This document shows positions 1 through 11,429 of a stretch of 64,000 nucleotides of DNA, in pieces. How positions within the stretch are numbered: position 1 is the stretch's first letter; the number at the start of each line of letters is the position of its first letter. Position numbers and translations under genes: made by a program. Origin of the DNA: Pseudomonas sp. B20(2017). GTDB lineage: Bacteria; Pseudomonadota; Gammaproteobacteria; Pseudomonadales; Pseudomonadaceae. The stretch is taken from the NCBI RefSeq assembly GCF_002113125.1, contig NZ_NEJP01000001.1, positions 62,001 to 126,000 of the forward strand, in the 5' to 3' direction. The notes below the pieces were generated by a model, which saw nothing but the letters and a program-made list of their open reading frames with translations, ran no database searches and was not told the origin of the DNA.

Positions 1-1256
<1,256 letters not shown>

Positions 1257-1267
1257 TCAAAAAATCC

Positions 1268-1345
1268 TCTTTAGCGAAAAGCTTCAAGCCGCGCGCTGCA
1301 AGCCAGGCTGCGTTTTCCCGCAGCTTGAAGCTTGCAGCACGCGAC
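1268..1345. repeat. Intergenic inverted repeat between sucB and lpdG
   Basis: The 97-bp gap holds two blocks related to AGCTTCAAGC and GCTGCAAGC in opposite orientation (near 1279-1303 and 1318-1338) that can pair into an imperfect stem. It resembles the short dispersed AGCTTCAAGC-type palindromes of pseudomonad intergenic regions. There is no T-run, so it is more likely an mRNA stabiliser or attenuation element than a full terminator. Confidence 0.5.
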
Positions 1346-1353
1346 TGCTTCTA

Positions 1354-2580
1354 TCAGATATCCAGCAACAGACGAGCCGGATCTTCCAGCAGGTTCTTGA
1401 TGGTCACCAGGAAGGTTACAGCTTCTTTGCCATCGATCAGACGGTGATCGTAGGACAGTGCCAGGTACATCATCGGACGGATCACGACCTGACCGTTGAT
1501 GGCCATCGGACGCTGGATGATGTTGTGCATGCCCAGAATCGCTGCCTGCGGCGGGTTGACGATCGGGGTCGACATCATCGAACCGAAGGTACCACCGTTG
1601 GTGATGGTGAAGGTACCGCCGGTCATTTCGTCCATCGACAGTTTGCCGTCACGGGCTTTCTTGCCGAAGGTGGCGATGCCGCCTTCGATTTCAGCCAGGC
1701 TCATGTGTTCGGCGTTACGCAGAACCGGAACTACCAGGCCACGGTCGCTGGAAACAGCGACGCCGATGTCGGCATAACCGTGGTAAACGATGTCGTTGCC
1801 GTCGATCGAAGCGTTGACTGCCGGGAAGCGTTTCAGCGCTTCGGTGGCAGCCTTCACGAAGAACGACATGAAGCCCAGGCGCACGCCGTTGTGGGACTTC
1901 TCGAACAGGTCCTTGTACTTCGAACGCAGGGCCATGACTTCAGTCATGTCGACTTCGTTGAAAGTGGTCAGCATTGCCATGTTCGATTGAGCTTCAACCA
2001 GACGCTTGGCAACAGTGGCACGAACGCGGGTCATCGGAACGCGCTTCTCGACGCGATCGCCAGCGGCGAACACAGGAGCAGCGGCAGCCGGAGCAGCAGC
2101 CTTGGCAGGCGCGGCAGCCGGAGCGGCTTTCTTGGCAGCAACCGCTGCAACCACGTCTTCCTTGGTCACGCGACCGCCTTTGCCGGTGCCGGCAACGGAA
2201 GCGATATTGATGCCGTTCTCTTCAGCCAGCTTGCGCGCGGCAGGAGCAGCGATCGGGTCGTCTTCGCCATCGGCGGCCGGAGCAGCGGCAGCGGCAGCAG
2301 CGGCCGGAGCAGCAGTGGCAGCCGGAGCGGCAGCAGCAGCGCCGCCTTCAACGATGGAGCCCAGGACTTCGTCGGACAGGACGGTTTCGCCCTCGCCCTT
2401 GACGATTGCGCCCAGCACGCCGTCGGCGGTAGCCAGCACTTCCAGTACGACTTTGTCGGTTTCGATGTCGACGATCAGTTCGTCACGCTTGACGGCGTCG
2501 CCCGGTTGTTTGTGCCAGGTGGCAACGGTGCCATCGGCAACCGATTCCGGGAAAGTGGGGGCTTTGATCTCGATAGCCAT
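1354..2580 (-). CDS. sucB: Dihydrolipoyllysine succinyltransferase (E2 of 2-oxoglutarate dehydrogenase)
   Basis: E2 core of the 2-oxoglutarate dehydrogenase complex; transfers succinyl groups from lipoyl-lysine to CoA. The 408-residue product shows an N-terminal lipoyl domain with the modified lysine in [11 protein letters not shown] (Lys43), a long Ala/Pro linker (about 78-105), a peripheral-subunit-binding domain around [13 protein letters not shown], a second Ala/Pro linker, and the catalytic acyltransferase domain ending in [13 protein letters not shown], where His379 and Asp383 are the active-site pair. Length and order are normal for the family. It starts at the ATG at 2580, 42 bp after sucA, and is co-transcribed with it. 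Confidence 0.97.
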   Translation of the reverse strand: MAIEIKAPTFPESVADGTVATWHKQPGDAVKRDELIVDIETDKVVLEVLATADGVLGAIVKGEGETVLSDEVLGSIVEGGAAAAAPAATAAPAAAAAAAAPAADGEDDPIAAPAARKLAEENGINIASVAGTGKGGRVTKEDVVAAVAAKKAAPAAAPAKAAAPAAAAPVFAAGDRVEKRVPMTRVRATVAKRLVEAQSNMAMLTTFNEVDMTEVMALRSKYKDLFEKSHNGVRLGFMSFFVKAATEALKRFPAVNASIDGNDIVYHGYADIGVAVSSDRGLVVPVLRNAEHMSLAEIEGGIATFGKKARDGKLSMDEMTGGTFTITNGGTFGSMMSTPIVNPPQAAILGMHNIIQRPMAINGQVVIRPMMYLALSYDHRLIDGKEAVTFLVTIKNLLEDPARLLLDI

Positions 2581-2622
2581 TATCTGTGGTTCCTTAAATT
2601 CGGTTTCAGGTGCGCGAAGGCG

Positions 2623-5454
2623 TTAAACGGTAAACGCGTCTTGCAGCAGTTGTTCCTGCTGCTCGGCGTGCATCGATGCGTAACCACATGCTGGTGCAGC
2701 AGAAGCCTCACGGCCCGCGTACTCAAGTACGAGAGATTTGTTGAGGTTGCTGATGCTGCGACGCAAGTGGTGCTGACTGCAGTACCAGGCGCCCTGGTTC
2801 ATCGGCTCTTCCTGACACCACACGGCCGCTTTGGCATTGGTGTAAGGAGCCAGGACTTCTTTCAAGTCGTCCTCAGGGAACGGGTACAACTGCTCGATAC
2901 GCACGATGGCGATATCTTCGCGGCCTTCGGCACGACGTTTTTCCAGCAGGTCGTAGTAGACCTTGCCGCTGCACAGAACAACGCGCTCGACCTTTTTCGG
3001 GTCCAGGGCATCGATTTCCGGGATAACGGTCTGGAACGAACCTTCGGCCAGATCTTCCAGGGTCGAGATGGCCAGCTTGTGGCGCAGCAGCGACTTTGGA
3101 GTCAGAACGACCAATGGCTTGCGCAGCGGGCGAATCACCTGACGACGCAGCAAGTGGTAGATCTGGGCCGGGGTGGTCGGCATGCACACCTGAATGTTGT
3201 GCTCGGCGCACAGCTGCAGGTAACGCTCAAGACGTGCCGAGCTGTGCTCAGGGCCCTGACCTTCGTAACCGTGTGGCAGCAGCATGGTCAGACCGCAGAG
3301 ACGGCCCCACTTGTGCTCGCCGCTGGTGATGAACTGGTCGATCACGACCTGAGCACCGTTGGCGAAGTCGCCAAACTGGGCTTCCCAGATCACCAGCGCG
3401 TTCGGCGTGGTGGTCGAGTAACCGTATTCGAACGCCAGTACGGCTTCTTCCGACAGGAACGAGTCGTACAGTTCGAAACGCGGCTGACCTTCGAACAGAT
3501 GCTTCAACGGCACATAGGTACCGGCATCTTTCTGGTTGTGCAGCACAGCGTGACGGTGCGAGAACGTACCGCGGCCGATGTCCTGACCGGTCATGCGGAT
3601 CGGGTGACCTTCGAACGCCAGGGTCGCGTACGCCATGGTTTCGGCATAACCCCAGTTGATCGGCAGGCCGCCAGCTTGCATCTTCTGACGGTCTTCGTAG
3701 ATCTTCGCGACCTGACGCTGAACCACGAAGCCTTCCGGAATTTCCAGCAACTTGGCGGACAGTTCCTGCAGGGTCTTCAGATCGAAGCGTGTGTCGTGAC
3801 GCGCAGTCCAGGTGTGGCCCAGATACGGACGCCAGTCCACGAACAGCTCTTTGTTCGGCTCCTTGACCAGCGACTTCACCACGTGCAGACCGTTGTCCAG
3901 CGCGTTGCGGTATTCGTCGACTTTCGCCTGAACACGCTCTGCGTCCAATACACCGGCCTGGGTCAGACGATCAGCGTACAGCTCACGGGTGGTGCGCTGC
4001 TTGGTAATCTGCTGATACATCAGAGGCTGGGTGCCGCTCGGCTCGTCGGCCTCGTTGTGACCACGACGACGGTAGCAGACCAGGTCGATCACCACGTCAC
4101 GCTTGAACTGCATGCGGTAATCGATCGCCAGCTGGGTCACGAACAATACGGCTTCCGGATCATCACCATTCACATGGAGGATCGGCGCCTGGATCATTTT
4201 CGCAACGTCGGTCGCGTACTCGGTGGAGCGCGAGTCCAGCGGGTTGCTGATGGTGAAACCGACCTGGTTGTTGATCACGATGTGCACGGTACCGCCGGTC
4301 TTGAAACCGCGAGTCTGCGACATCTGGAAGGTTTCCATCACCACGCCCTGACCTGCGAATGCAGCATCACCGTGGATGGAGATCGGCAGTACTTTTTCGC
4401 CGGTCGCGTCGTTACGACGGTCCTGACGGGCACGTACCGAACCTTCGACCACCGGGGAAACGATTTCCAGGTGGGACGGGTTGAACGCCATGGCCAGGTG
4501 AACTTCACCGCCGGCGGTCATTACGTTGGACGAGAAGCCCTGGTGGTATTTAACGTCACCGGAACCCAGCTCGACCTTTTTCTTGCCTTCGAACTCGTCG
4601 AACAGCTCGCGCGGGTTCTTGCCGAAGGTGTTGACCAGTACGTTCAGACGGCCACGGTGGGCCATGCCGATGACGACTTCCTTGGTGCCGTAGGAGCCGG
4701 AACGCTGGATCAGTTCGTCGAGCATCGGAATCAGGCTTTCGCCGCCTTCCAGACCGAAACGCTTGGTGCCCGGGTATTTGGTGCCCAGGTATTTCTCGAG
4801 GCCTTCACCGGCGGTGACACGCTCGAGCAGGTGGCTCTTGATGTCGGCGGAATACTCCGGACGGCCACGCACGCTTTCCAGACGCTGCTGGAACCACTGG
4901 CGCTGCTCGGAATCGGTGATGTGCGTAAATTCAGCGCCGATGGTGCGGCAATATGTCTGCTGCAACGCTTCGTGAATTTCGCGTAGGCTCGCTTCCTCTT
5001 TGCCGATGAACAGGTCGCCGGCACGGAAGGTCGTATCAAGATCGGCATTGGTCAAGCCGTAATGATTGATCGACAGGTCTGCAGGTGCAGGACGCTGCCA
5101 CAGCCCCAGCGGGTCAAGCTGGGCTGCCTGGTGGCCACGCATACGGTAGGCCTGGATCAATCGCAGCACTTCAACCTGCTTCTTCTCGTGCTCAGAGCTC
5201 ACGCTGCCGGCGGAAACCGGTTGGGCGCGGCGCTGGTTCTTTGCCAGCAGCACGAAATGATCGCGGATTGTGGAGTGCGAAACATCGGTGGAGGAGTTGC
5301 CGTCGGCTGGCAACTTCTGGAAGTAGTTGCGCCACTCTTCTGGCACAGCGTTAGGGTCGTGCAGGTAGAGCTCATAAAGCTCTTCCACATAGGCAGCGTT
5401 TCCACCTGAAAGGTAGGCGCTGTTCCACATGCGCTGCATCACGCTTTCTTGCAT
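2623..5454 (-). CDS. sucA: 2-oxoglutarate dehydrogenase E1 component
   Basis: Thiamine-diphosphate-dependent decarboxylase that converts 2-oxoglutarate to succinyl-lipoyl-E2 plus CO2 in the TCA cycle. The 943-residue product has the E1o N-terminal signature (YLSGGNAAYVEELYELYL) and the binding-fold region GMAHRGRLNVL. The ThDP motif runs from GDAAFAGQGVV to NNQVGFTISNP. The C-terminal transketolase-like half includes QDIGRGTFSHRHAVLHNQ and EAQFGDFANGAQVV. The ATG at 5454 gives the expected family start. It lies between sdhB (253-bp gap with a stem-loop) and sucB, all minus strand. Confidence 0.97.
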   Translation of the reverse strand: MQESVMQRMWNSAYLSGGNAAYVEELYELYLHDPNAVPEEWRNYFQKLPADGNSSTDVSHSTIRDHFVLLAKNQRRAQPVSAGSVSSEHEKKQVEVLRLIQAYRMRGHQAAQLDPLGLWQRPAPADLSINHYGLTNADLDTTFRAGDLFIGKEEASLREIHEALQQTYCRTIGAEFTHITDSEQRQWFQQRLESVRGRPEYSADIKSHLLERVTAGEGLEKYLGTKYPGTKRFGLEGGESLIPMLDELIQRSGSYGTKEVVIGMAHRGRLNVLVNTFGKNPRELFDEFEGKKKVELGSGDVKYHQGFSSNVMTAGGEVHLAMAFNPSHLEIVSPVVEGSVRARQDRRNDATGEKVLPISIHGDAAFAGQGVVMETFQMSQTRGFKTGGTVHIVINNQVGFTISNPLDSRSTEYATDVAKMIQAPILHVNGDDPEAVLFVTQLAIDYRMQFKRDVVIDLVCYRRRGHNEADEPSGTQPLMYQQITKQRTTRELYADRLTQAGVLDAERVQAKVDEYRNALDNGLHVVKSLVKEPNKELFVDWRPYLGHTWTARHDTRFDLKTLQELSAKLLEIPEGFVVQRQVAKIYEDRQKMQAGGLPINWGYAETMAYATLAFEGHPIRMTGQDIGRGTFSHRHAVLHNQKDAGTYVPLKHLFEGQPRFELYDSFLSEEAVLAFEYGYSTTTPNALVIWEAQFGDFANGAQVVIDQFITSGEHKWGRLCGLTMLLPHGYEGQGPEHSSARLERYLQLCAEHNIQVCMPTTPAQIYHLLRRQVIRPLRKPLVVLTPKSLLRHKLAISTLEDLAEGSFQTVIPEIDALDPKKVERVVLCSGKVYYDLLEKRRAEGREDIAIVRIEQLYPFPEDDLKEVLAPYTNAKAAVWCQEEPMNQGAWYCSQHHLRRSISNLNKSLVLEYAGREASAAPACGYASMHAEQQEQLLQDAFTV

Positions 5455-5648
5455 GCTTGGTCACCCTCGGTTAGGGGAACACCATCGGTGTCGACACCGA
5501 GCAAGCTTGCAGAAGTCCGAATGCAGCGACCAAAACAAGCCACTTAGGATCACACTGATAGTCCGGGTACCAGCCCGGATGCCCCTGCTTGTCTCATTTC
5601 TTCAAAATAAGAGCCGCAGCTTATGGCTGCTGCTCTGGTTATAGCCAT

Positions 5649-5670
5649 GGCGCGGGTTGAAGCCCGCGCC
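5649..5670. other. GC-rich stem-loop between sdhB and sucA
   Basis: GGCGCGGG and CCCGCGCC form an 8-bp perfect stem around a 6-nt loop in the 253-bp gap between sdhB and sucA. No T-run follows on either strand. It may modulate read-through from the sdh genes into sucAB or stabilise a processed mRNA end. The rest of the gap (5455-5648) probably holds a sucA promoter on the minus strand, but I could not pick a convincing one. Confidence 0.55.
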
Positions 5671-5707
5671 TAAGCCTTCTACGGGTACAGCGGGTACAGC
5701 AGCTGAA

Positions 5708-6412
5708 TCACACGCCGCTCGAAAGCAGCATGTTACGGATGTGACCGATGGCCTTAGTCGGGTTCAGGCCTTTCGGACATACGTTGACGCAGTTCATGAT
5801 GCCCCGGCAGCGGAAGACGCTGAACGGGTCATCGAGGGACGCCAGACGCTCGGACGTCTTGGTGTCACGGCTGTCTGCCAGGAAGCGGTACGCTTGCAGC
5901 AGGGCAGCTGGACCCAGGAACTTGTCCGGGTTCCACCAGAAGGACGGGCAAGAGGTCGAGCAGCAAGCGCACAGGATGCACTCGTACAGACCGTCGAGCT
6001 TTTCACGCTCTTCAGGGGACTGCAGACGCTCGATGGCCGGAGCCGGCGTGTCGTTCTGCAGGAATGGCTTAACCTTCTCGTATTGCTTGTAGAAGATGCT
6101 CATATCGACAACCAGGTCACGGATAACCGGCAAACCTGGCAGCGGACGAATGACCAGCTTGTTACCTTTCACGACTGCGGACAGCGGCGTGATGCACGCC
6201 AGGCCGTTCTTGCCGTTGATGTTCATGCCGTCGGAGCCGCAGACGCCTTCACGGCAGGAGCGACGATAGGAGAAACCTTCGTCCTGCTCTTTGATCAGGG
6301 CCAGCACGTCCAGCACCATCAGGTCTTTACCACCGGTATCGACCTGGAATTCCTGCATGAACGGCGCAGCGTCCTGATCAGGGTTGTAACGATAAACACT
6401 GACTTGCAACAT
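5708..6412 (-). CDS. sdhB: Succinate dehydrogenase iron-sulfur subunit
   Basis: Iron-sulfur subunit passing electrons from the FAD of SdhA to the membrane anchor and ubiquinone. The product has the plant-type [2Fe-2S] cluster ligands in SCREGVCGSDG and downstream C, then two ferredoxin-like Cys groups, CILCACCSTSCP and CRGIMNCVNVCPKG, for the [4Fe-4S] and [3Fe-4S] clusters. I chose the ATG at 6412 (234 residues, the usual length), preceded by AAGGGTGA at good spacing. A GTG at 6421 would add three residues and sits on that Shine-Dalgarno. It follows sdhA by about 11 bp. Confidence 0.96.
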   Translation of the reverse strand: MLQVSVYRYNPDQDAAPFMQEFQVDTGGKDLMVLDVLALIKEQDEGFSYRRSCREGVCGSDGMNINGKNGLACITPLSAVVKGNKLVIRPLPGLPVIRDLVVDMSIFYKQYEKVKPFLQNDTPAPAIERLQSPEEREKLDGLYECILCACCSTSCPSFWWNPDKFLGPAALLQAYRFLADSRDTKTSERLASLDDPFSVFRCRGIMNCVNVCPKGLNPTKAIGHIRNMLLSSGV

Positions 6413-6423
6413 GGCGGTCACCC

Positions 6424-8196
6424 TTAATAAGTCCGGACTTTAGGTTCGAAAGTCGGAACAGTCTTCGGCGAGAAGTTCACGGCACGCTTGGCGACGCGTT
6501 TCTCACCCGGGAAGTACAGGGTGTGGCACAGCCAGTTTTCGTCGTCACGGTCTTCGAAGTCTTCACGGGCGTGAGCGCCGCGGGACTCTTTACGTACTTC
6601 GGCAGCGATGGCGGTAGCTTCAGCCACTTCCAGCAGGTTTTGCAGCTCCAGCGCTTCGATACGTGCAGTGTTGAACGCCTGCGACTTGTCGTTGATCTTC
6701 ACATTCGCGATGCGCTTGCGCAGATCTGCCAGCTGAGCGATACCCTTCTGCATGTATTCGCCGGTACGGAATACACCGAAGTAGTTCTGCATGCAGCTTT
6801 GCAGCTCGCGACGCAGGGTAGCGACGTCTTCGCCGTCGGTACGGTTGTTCAGGGCGTTCAGACGCGCCAGGGCAGCTTCGATGTCGGCTTCGGTAGCGTC
6901 GTCGTATTCGATGCCGTCGGTCAGCGCCTTCTCCAGGTGCAGGCCGGCAGCGCGGCCGAATACCACCAGATCGAGCAGCGAGTTGCCGCCCAGACGGTTG
7001 GCACCATGAACCGATACGCAAGCCACTTCACCTACCGCGAACAGACCAGGAATGATCTGATCCACGCCTTCGGCGTCCTGGGTGATCGCCTGGCCGTGAA
7101 TGTTGGTGGCAACGCCGCCCATCATGTAGTGGCAAGTCGGAACAACCGGAACCGGAGCAACCACCGGGTCAACGTGTGCAAAAGTCTTCGACAGTTCGCA
7201 GATGCCTGGCAGACGGCTGTGCAGCACTTCCTCGCCCAAGTGGTCGAGTTTGAGCATCACGTGGTCGCCATTCGGACCGCAACCGTTGCCGGCGATGATT
7301 TCTTTAACCATCGAACGGGCAACCACGTCACGACCAGCCAGGTCTTTGGCGTTCGGAGCATAACGCTCCATGAAACGCTCGCCGTGCTTGTTGATCAGGT
7401 AACCACCTTCACCACGGCAACCTTCGGTCACCAGTACACCGGCGCCGGCGATGCCGGTCGGGTGGAACTGCCACATTTCGATGTCTTGTACCGGCACGCC
7501 AGCACGCAGAGCCATGCCAACGCCGTCACCGGTGTTGATCAGGGCGTTGGTGGTGGATGCATAGATACGACCTGCACCGCCGGTAGCCAGTACGGTGGCT
7601 TTGGCGCGGATGTAGGTGGTTTCGCCGGTTTCGATGCAGATCGCGATCACACCGACGAATTCGCCTTCCTGGTTTTTCACCAGGTCGACAGCGTAGTACT
7701 CGTTCAGGAACGTGGTACCGGCTTTCAGGTTGCCCTGATAAAGGGTGTGCAGCAGCGCGTGACCGGTACGGTCGGAAGCGGCGCAGGTACGGGCAGCCTG
7801 CCCGCCTTTGCCGTAATCCTTCGACTGACCGCCGAATGGACGCTGGTAGATACGGCCGGTTTCGGTACGCGAGAACGGCAGACCCATGTGGTCCAGCTCG
7901 AAAACGGCAGCCGGGCCTTCCTGACACATGTATTCGATAGCGTCCTGGTCACCGATGTAGTCGGAACCCTTGACGGTATCGTACATGTGCCAGCGCCAGT
8001 CATCGTTCGGGTCGGCCGAAGCGATGGCGCAGGTGATGCCACCCTGTGCGGACACAGTGTGCGAACGGGTCGGGAAAACCTTGGTGATCACGGCAGTCTT
8101 GTGACCGCCCTGTGCCAGTTGCAGCGCAGCGCGCATGCCGGCACCGCCGCCACCAATAATGATGGCGTCGAAAGAAATCGTTGGAATGTTAGCCAT
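6424..8196 (-). CDS. sdhA: Succinate dehydrogenase flavoprotein subunit
   Basis: Catalytic subunit oxidising succinate to fumarate, membrane-bound through SdhCD. The 590-residue product opens with the FAD-binding loop [17 protein letters not shown]. His46 in [10 protein letters not shown] is the residue expected to bind FAD covalently. The active-site region includes [21 protein letters not shown], and MGGVATN and GLFAVGEVA mark the flavin domain. Length is as in E. coli. It lies 3 bp downstream of sdhD and directly upstream of sdhB. Confidence 0.97.
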   Translation of the reverse strand: MANIPTISFDAIIIGGGGAGMRAALQLAQGGHKTAVITKVFPTRSHTVSAQGGITCAIASADPNDDWRWHMYDTVKGSDYIGDQDAIEYMCQEGPAAVFELDHMGLPFSRTETGRIYQRPFGGQSKDYGKGGQAARTCAASDRTGHALLHTLYQGNLKAGTTFLNEYYAVDLVKNQEGEFVGVIAICIETGETTYIRAKATVLATGGAGRIYASTTNALINTGDGVGMALRAGVPVQDIEMWQFHPTGIAGAGVLVTEGCRGEGGYLINKHGERFMERYAPNAKDLAGRDVVARSMVKEIIAGNGCGPNGDHVMLKLDHLGEEVLHSRLPGICELSKTFAHVDPVVAPVPVVPTCHYMMGGVATNIHGQAITQDAEGVDQIIPGLFAVGEVACVSVHGANRLGGNSLLDLVVFGRAAGLHLEKALTDGIEYDDATEADIEAALARLNALNNRTDGEDVATLRRELQSCMQNYFGVFRTGEYMQKGIAQLADLRKRIANVKINDKSQAFNTARIEALELQNLLEVAEATAIAAEVRKESRGAHAREDFEDRDDENWLCHTLYFPGEKRVAKRAVNFSPKTVPTFEPKVRTY

Positions 8197-8199
8197 GAA

Positions 8200-8568
8200 T
8201 CAGATACCCCAGAGAATCTGCACACCCCAGACGAAGTAAGCGAACATCGCGACGCCGCATACTGCCTGGAAAAGGAAACGTACTGCAGTCGCGGACTTGC
8301 CCAGCGCCATTGGCGTCAGGTAGTCGGTCGCGATGGTCCACATGCCGACCCAGGCGTGAGCGCCCAGGGCAACCAGTGCCAGCAGACTGAAGATACGCAT
8401 TCCGTTGTGGGCGAACAGGCCGTGCCATTGGTCGTAGCCAATGCCCGGGTTCGCGGCGAGGTAGCCGATCAGGAAAATGAAATAAGCCGCGAGAACGACC
8501 GCAGACACACGTTGTGCCATCCAGTCATAGAGGCCCGAACGCGAAAGGTTTGTAACGCTGGTTACCAT
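8200..8568 (-). CDS. sdhD: Succinate dehydrogenase membrane anchor subunit D
   Basis: Hydrophobic anchor of complex II that helps bind haem b and ubiquinone. The 122-residue product starts MVTSVTNLSRSGLYDWMAQRVSA and has three membrane segments. A helix-two His in ALGAHAWVGMW is the expected haem ligand. Start at 8568 is an ATG with GGAG seven bases upstream; an upstream TTG (8574) would add only two residues. Its first bases overlap the end of sdhC by 7 bp, which suggests translational coupling. Confidence 0.93.
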   Translation of the reverse strand: MVTSVTNLSRSGLYDWMAQRVSAVVLAAYFIFLIGYLAANPGIGYDQWHGLFAHNGMRIFSLLALVALGAHAWVGMWTIATDYLTPMALGKSATAVRFLFQAVCGVAMFAYFVWGVQILWGI

Positions 8569-8936
8569 ATCCAAACTCCTGCCAGAACGATCAGCACCAC
8601 GGAAACGGCGATGATCAGTTTCGAGCCCAGGCGGCCGCCTTCCAGCGTCTCACCGATGCCCATGTCCATGATCAAGTGGCGCACACCGGCAACCAGGTGA
8701 TACAGAAGAGCGGACAGGAGGCCCCATGCTACGAACTTGGCCAGCGGGCTGGTCAAGCATGCCTTCACCTCGACATAACCTTCCTCGGAACCCAGGGATT
8801 TGCCCAATGCATAAAGCATGATGCCGAGGCCCAGGAAGAGGATGATGCCGGAAACACGGTGAAGAAACGACGTAACGCCGGTGATGGGGAGTTTGATGGT
8901 CCTTAGGTCTAGGTTTACAGGTCGTTGGCTTTTCAC
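8562..8936 (-). CDS. sdhC: Succinate dehydrogenase cytochrome b556 subunit
   Basis: Membrane anchor binding haem b and quinone. With a GTG start at 8936 the product is 124 residues (VKSQRPVNLDLRTIKLP), the usual length. It contains the family motif HRVSGIILFLGLG near the first helix and HLVAGVRHLIMDMG with the conserved histidines in the second. Longer upstream in-frame starts add an unconserved tail, so I rejected them. First gene of the operon; its mRNA leader from the predicted promoter is about 130 nt. Confidence 0.92.
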   Translation of the reverse strand: MKSQRPVNLDLRTIKLPITGVTSFLHRVSGIILFLGLGIMLYALGKSLGSEEGYVEVKACLTSPLAKFVAWGLLSALLYHLVAGVRHLIMDMGIGETLEGGRLGSKLIIAVSVVLIVLAGVWIW

Positions 8937-9071
8937 GGCTTTTTTTTCACACTGAAGAGCCCCTAACAATCAGGGCAAAGTTGTTGGGGAGTGCACTGGT
9001 CAGGTAACCACCACCCAGGGATGCGACCCCCAATGAAAGCGAGCCCAAAAGCCCTTGGCGGTCGGTCGCCG

Positions 9072-9100
9072 AGTATAGACAGTTAGGCTACTAATGACAA
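9072..9100 (-). promoter_or_regulatory. Predicted sigma70 promoter of sdhCDAB
   Basis: On the minus strand TTGTCA (9095-9100) is separated by 17 bp from TATACT (9072-9077), a near-consensus sigma70 promoter pointing at sdhC. The transcription start would fall near 9065, leaving a 5' leader of about 130 nt. Recognised by eye only. Confidence 0.6.
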
Positions 9101-9214
9101 CGCAATCGCCTACCCCCAATAGCGGATTGCACAAGTCGTATAAAAGGCGTAAATGGCAGGCAATTTCGAGGAAAAAGTACGGTTAAAGCCTTCTGGAGCA
9201 AGACTTTAGGCAAA

Positions 9215-9242
9215 TTGACATTCGAATTTATCTCACTATAGT
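9215..9242 (+). promoter_or_regulatory. Predicted sigma70 promoter of gltA
   Basis: TTGACA (9215-9220), a 16-bp spacer and TATAGT (9237-9242) form a strong sigma70-like promoter reading toward gltA. The -10 lies inside the palindrome CACTATAGTG (9234-9243), which could be a regulator site. The Shine-Dalgarno AGGAGG sits just before the gltA ATG. Confidence 0.65.
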
Positions 9243-9300
9243 GGTGCGGGCCCTGCGTGGGGGGTCTGTCTGATGATTTCAAGCATAAATAGGAGGCCAC

Positions 9301-10590
9301 ATGGCTGACAAAAAAGCGCAGTTGATCATCGAGGGCGCAGCCCCCGTCGAGCTGCCCATTTTAACCGGCACCGTTGGTCCCGATGTTATCGATGTTCGGG
9401 GCCTGACGGCCACGGGCCGCTTCACTTTCGACCCCGGTTTCATGTCGACCGCTTCCTGCGAATCGAAGATCACCTATATCGACGGCGACAACGGCATCCT
9501 GCTGCACCGCGGCTACCCGATCGAACAGCTGGCTGAAAAGTCGGACTACCTGGAAACCTGCTACCTGCTGCTGAACGGCGAACTGCCAACTGCAGAGCAA
9601 AAGGCCCAGTTCGTCGGCACCGTGAAGAACCACACCATGGTTCACGAGCAGCTGAAAACCTTCTTCAACGGCTTCCGCCGTGACGCCCACCCGATGGCCG
9701 TCATGTGTGGTGTAGTCGGCGCCCTCTCGGCCTTCTACCACGACTCCCTCGACATCAATAACCCGCAGCATCGCGAAATCTCCGCGATCCGCCTGGTTGC
9801 CAAGATGCCGACCCTGGCCGCGATGGTTTACAAGTACTCCATGGGCCAACCCATGATGTACCCGCGCAACGACCTGTCGTACGCGGAAAACTTCCTGCAC
9901 ATGATGTTCAACACCCCGTGCGAGATCAAACCGATCAGCCCGGTACTCGCCAAGGCCATGGACCGGATCTTCATCCTCCACGCCGACCACGAGCAGAACG
10001 CTTCGACCTCCACCGTGCGTCTGGCGGGCTCTTCGGGTGCCAACCCGTTTGCCTGCATCGCCGCCGGTATCGCCGCACTGTGGGGCCCTGCCCACGGTGG
10101 TGCGAACGAAGCCGTGCTGACCATGCTCGATGAAATCGGCGATGTCTCGAACATCGACAAGTTCATCGCCAAGGCCAAGGACAAGAACGATCCGTTCAAG
10201 CTGATGGGCTTCGGTCACCGCGTCTACAAGAACCGCGACCCTCGCGCGACTGTCATGAAGCAGACCTGCGACGAAGTGTTGAAGGAACTGGGCATCCAGA
10301 ACGATCCGCAACTCGAACTGGCCATGCGCCTGGAAGAGATCGCTCTGACTGACCCGTACTTCATCGAGCGCTCGCTGTACCCGAACGTCGACTTCTACTC
10401 GGGGATCATCCTCAAGGCGATCGGCATTCCGACCAGCATGTTCACTGTGATTTTCGCCCTGGCACGTACTGTCGGCTGGATTTCGCACTGGAAGGAAATG
10501 CTTTCCAGCCCGTACAAGATTGGCCGTCCGCGCCAGCTGTACACCGGCTACGAGTCGCGGGATATCACCAAGCTGGAAGACCGCAAATAA
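9301..10590 (+). CDS. gltA: Type II citrate synthase
   Basis: Condenses oxaloacetate and acetyl-CoA to citrate. The 429-residue product has the family catalytic residues in [12 protein letters not shown] (His), [14 protein letters not shown] (His/Arg) and NVDFYSGI (Asp). The N-terminal extension is that of the NADH-sensitive hexameric Gram-negative type. The ATG at 9301 follows AGGAGG at ideal spacing. It is divergent from sdhCDAB, the standard arrangement in Pseudomonas, and ends in a terminator hairpin. Confidence 0.97.
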   Translation: MADKKAQLIIEGAAPVELPILTGTVGPDVIDVRGLTATGRFTFDPGFMSTASCESKITYIDGDNGILLHRGYPIEQLAEKSDYLETCYLLLNGELPTAEQKAQFVGTVKNHTMVHEQLKTFFNGFRRDAHPMAVMCGVVGALSAFYHDSLDINNPQHREISAIRLVAKMPTLAAMVYKYSMGQPMMYPRNDLSYAENFLHMMFNTPCEIKPISPVLAKAMDRIFILHADHEQNASTSTVRLAGSSGANPFACIAAGIAALWGPAHGGANEAVLTMLDEIGDVSNIDKFIAKAKDKNDPFKLMGFGHRVYKNRDPRATVMKQTCDEVLKELGIQNDPQLELAMRLEEIALTDPYFIERSLYPNVDFYSGIILKAIGIPTSMFTVIFALARTVGWISHWKEMLSSPYKIGRPRQLYTGYESRDITKLEDRK

Positions 10591-10627
10591 GAGCTGTCTT
10601 GCGATAGACTCCTAGCGTTGTACCGGG

Positions 10628-10658
10628 AACGGCCTCCATGTGAATGGGGGCCGTTTTT
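10628..10658 (+). terminator. Rho-independent terminator of gltA
   Basis: AACGGCC and GGCCGTT, with extra pairing of TCCA to TGGG, form a stem-loop directly followed by TTTTTG, 38 bp after the gltA stop codon. Confidence 0.85.
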
Positions 10659-10697
10659 GTTTGTTTCATCTCAGCGGCCTTTGGGCCGACTGTTTTT

Positions 10698-11345
10698 TGT
10701 TGATTGGGTGTATATCCGTTGCTTCGGGTGCTGCCGCTGGCGGTTTCGCTCTTACAGCGAGTCCCTTTTTCAAACGCCAAAAAGGAACCAAAAGGCTTTT
10801 GCCCCGGCGTACGGCACTTCGCCTAGGCTCAGTGTTCCCTCGCTACGGTGTCCATCAGGGGGCATCGCCTACGGTTTGCTTCGCTGCACCTCCTCTCGAT
10901 GTATGCGGCTTCGCCGCACGGCGCTGCGCGCCTACCCCCTAATGAACACCTCCGCTCGGCCTGCCGAAGGGGCAAAAAATCAAAAGCCAGAGCCAAAGCC
11001 AAACACACCACGCTCCTCCCCACTCACCACGATGAGCGTTAGCTCGAGTACCGCTTTTGATCGCAGGGCCCGTCGGAAGGCTGAGTGGAGGGATTTATCC
11101 GGGGGTGGGAGCGCAGCGACCGTGCGGCGCAGCCGCATGCATCGAGAGGAGGTGCAGCGAAGCAAACCGTAGGCGATGCCCCCGGATCAATCCCGGAGCG
11201 AAGGAACCCGAGCCACAGCGAGGGCCGTACGTCAGGGTAAAGCCTTTTTGGTTACTTTTTCGGCGTTTGGAAAAAGTGACCCGCCGTAAGGGCGGAACCC
11301 TAAGAAGCCGTTACCGCAGCAACGGATATACACCAATCCCCAAGA
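10698..11345. repeat. Large inverted-repeat element (two arms of about 260 bp)
   Basis: The gene-free stretch between gltA and actP is dominated by two imperfect inverted arms. The left arm is about 10698-10970, the right arm about 11085-11345, with a roughly 110-bp centre. Shared blocks, one copy reverse-complemented, include GTGTATATCCGTTGC, AAACGCC followed by AAAAAGG, and a long core around GCATCGCCTACGGTTTGC with CACCTCCTCTCGATG. All apparent reading frames here are Arg/Ala/Pro-rich and lie across the palindrome, so I call no gene. It could be a non-autonomous mobile element or a very large hairpin. Confidence 0.8.
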
Positions 11346-11363
11346 ACATCCGATAACCGCCCA

Positions 11364-11402
11364 CAAAAAAAATGCCCCAATCTCTCGACCAGGGCATTTT
11401 TC
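11364..11402 (-). terminator. Terminator downstream of actP
   Basis: Read on the minus strand, AATGCCC, a 14-nt loop and GGGCATT are followed by a long T-run. It lies about 30 bp after the actP stop and has A/T runs on both sides, so it could act in both directions. Confidence 0.8.
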
Positions 11403-11429
11403 CATTCAACTCAACCTACACAAAAAGCC

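Noticed and set aside
1444-4986. 1180-codon open frame on the plus strand opposite sucB and sucA
   Set aside because: It is the antisense shadow of two clearly conserved genes in GC-rich DNA; its product is His/Arg/Gln-rich with no recognisable domain.
6523-8700. 725-codon plus-strand frame opposite sdhA and sdhD
   Set aside because: Antisense shadow of verified sdh genes with no ribosome site or family motif.
10618-11356. Several 60-180 codon frames within the inverted-repeat element
   Set aside because: They lie across a palindrome on both strands, are Arg/Pro/Ser-rich and have no Shine-Dalgarno; the palindromic DNA explains them.
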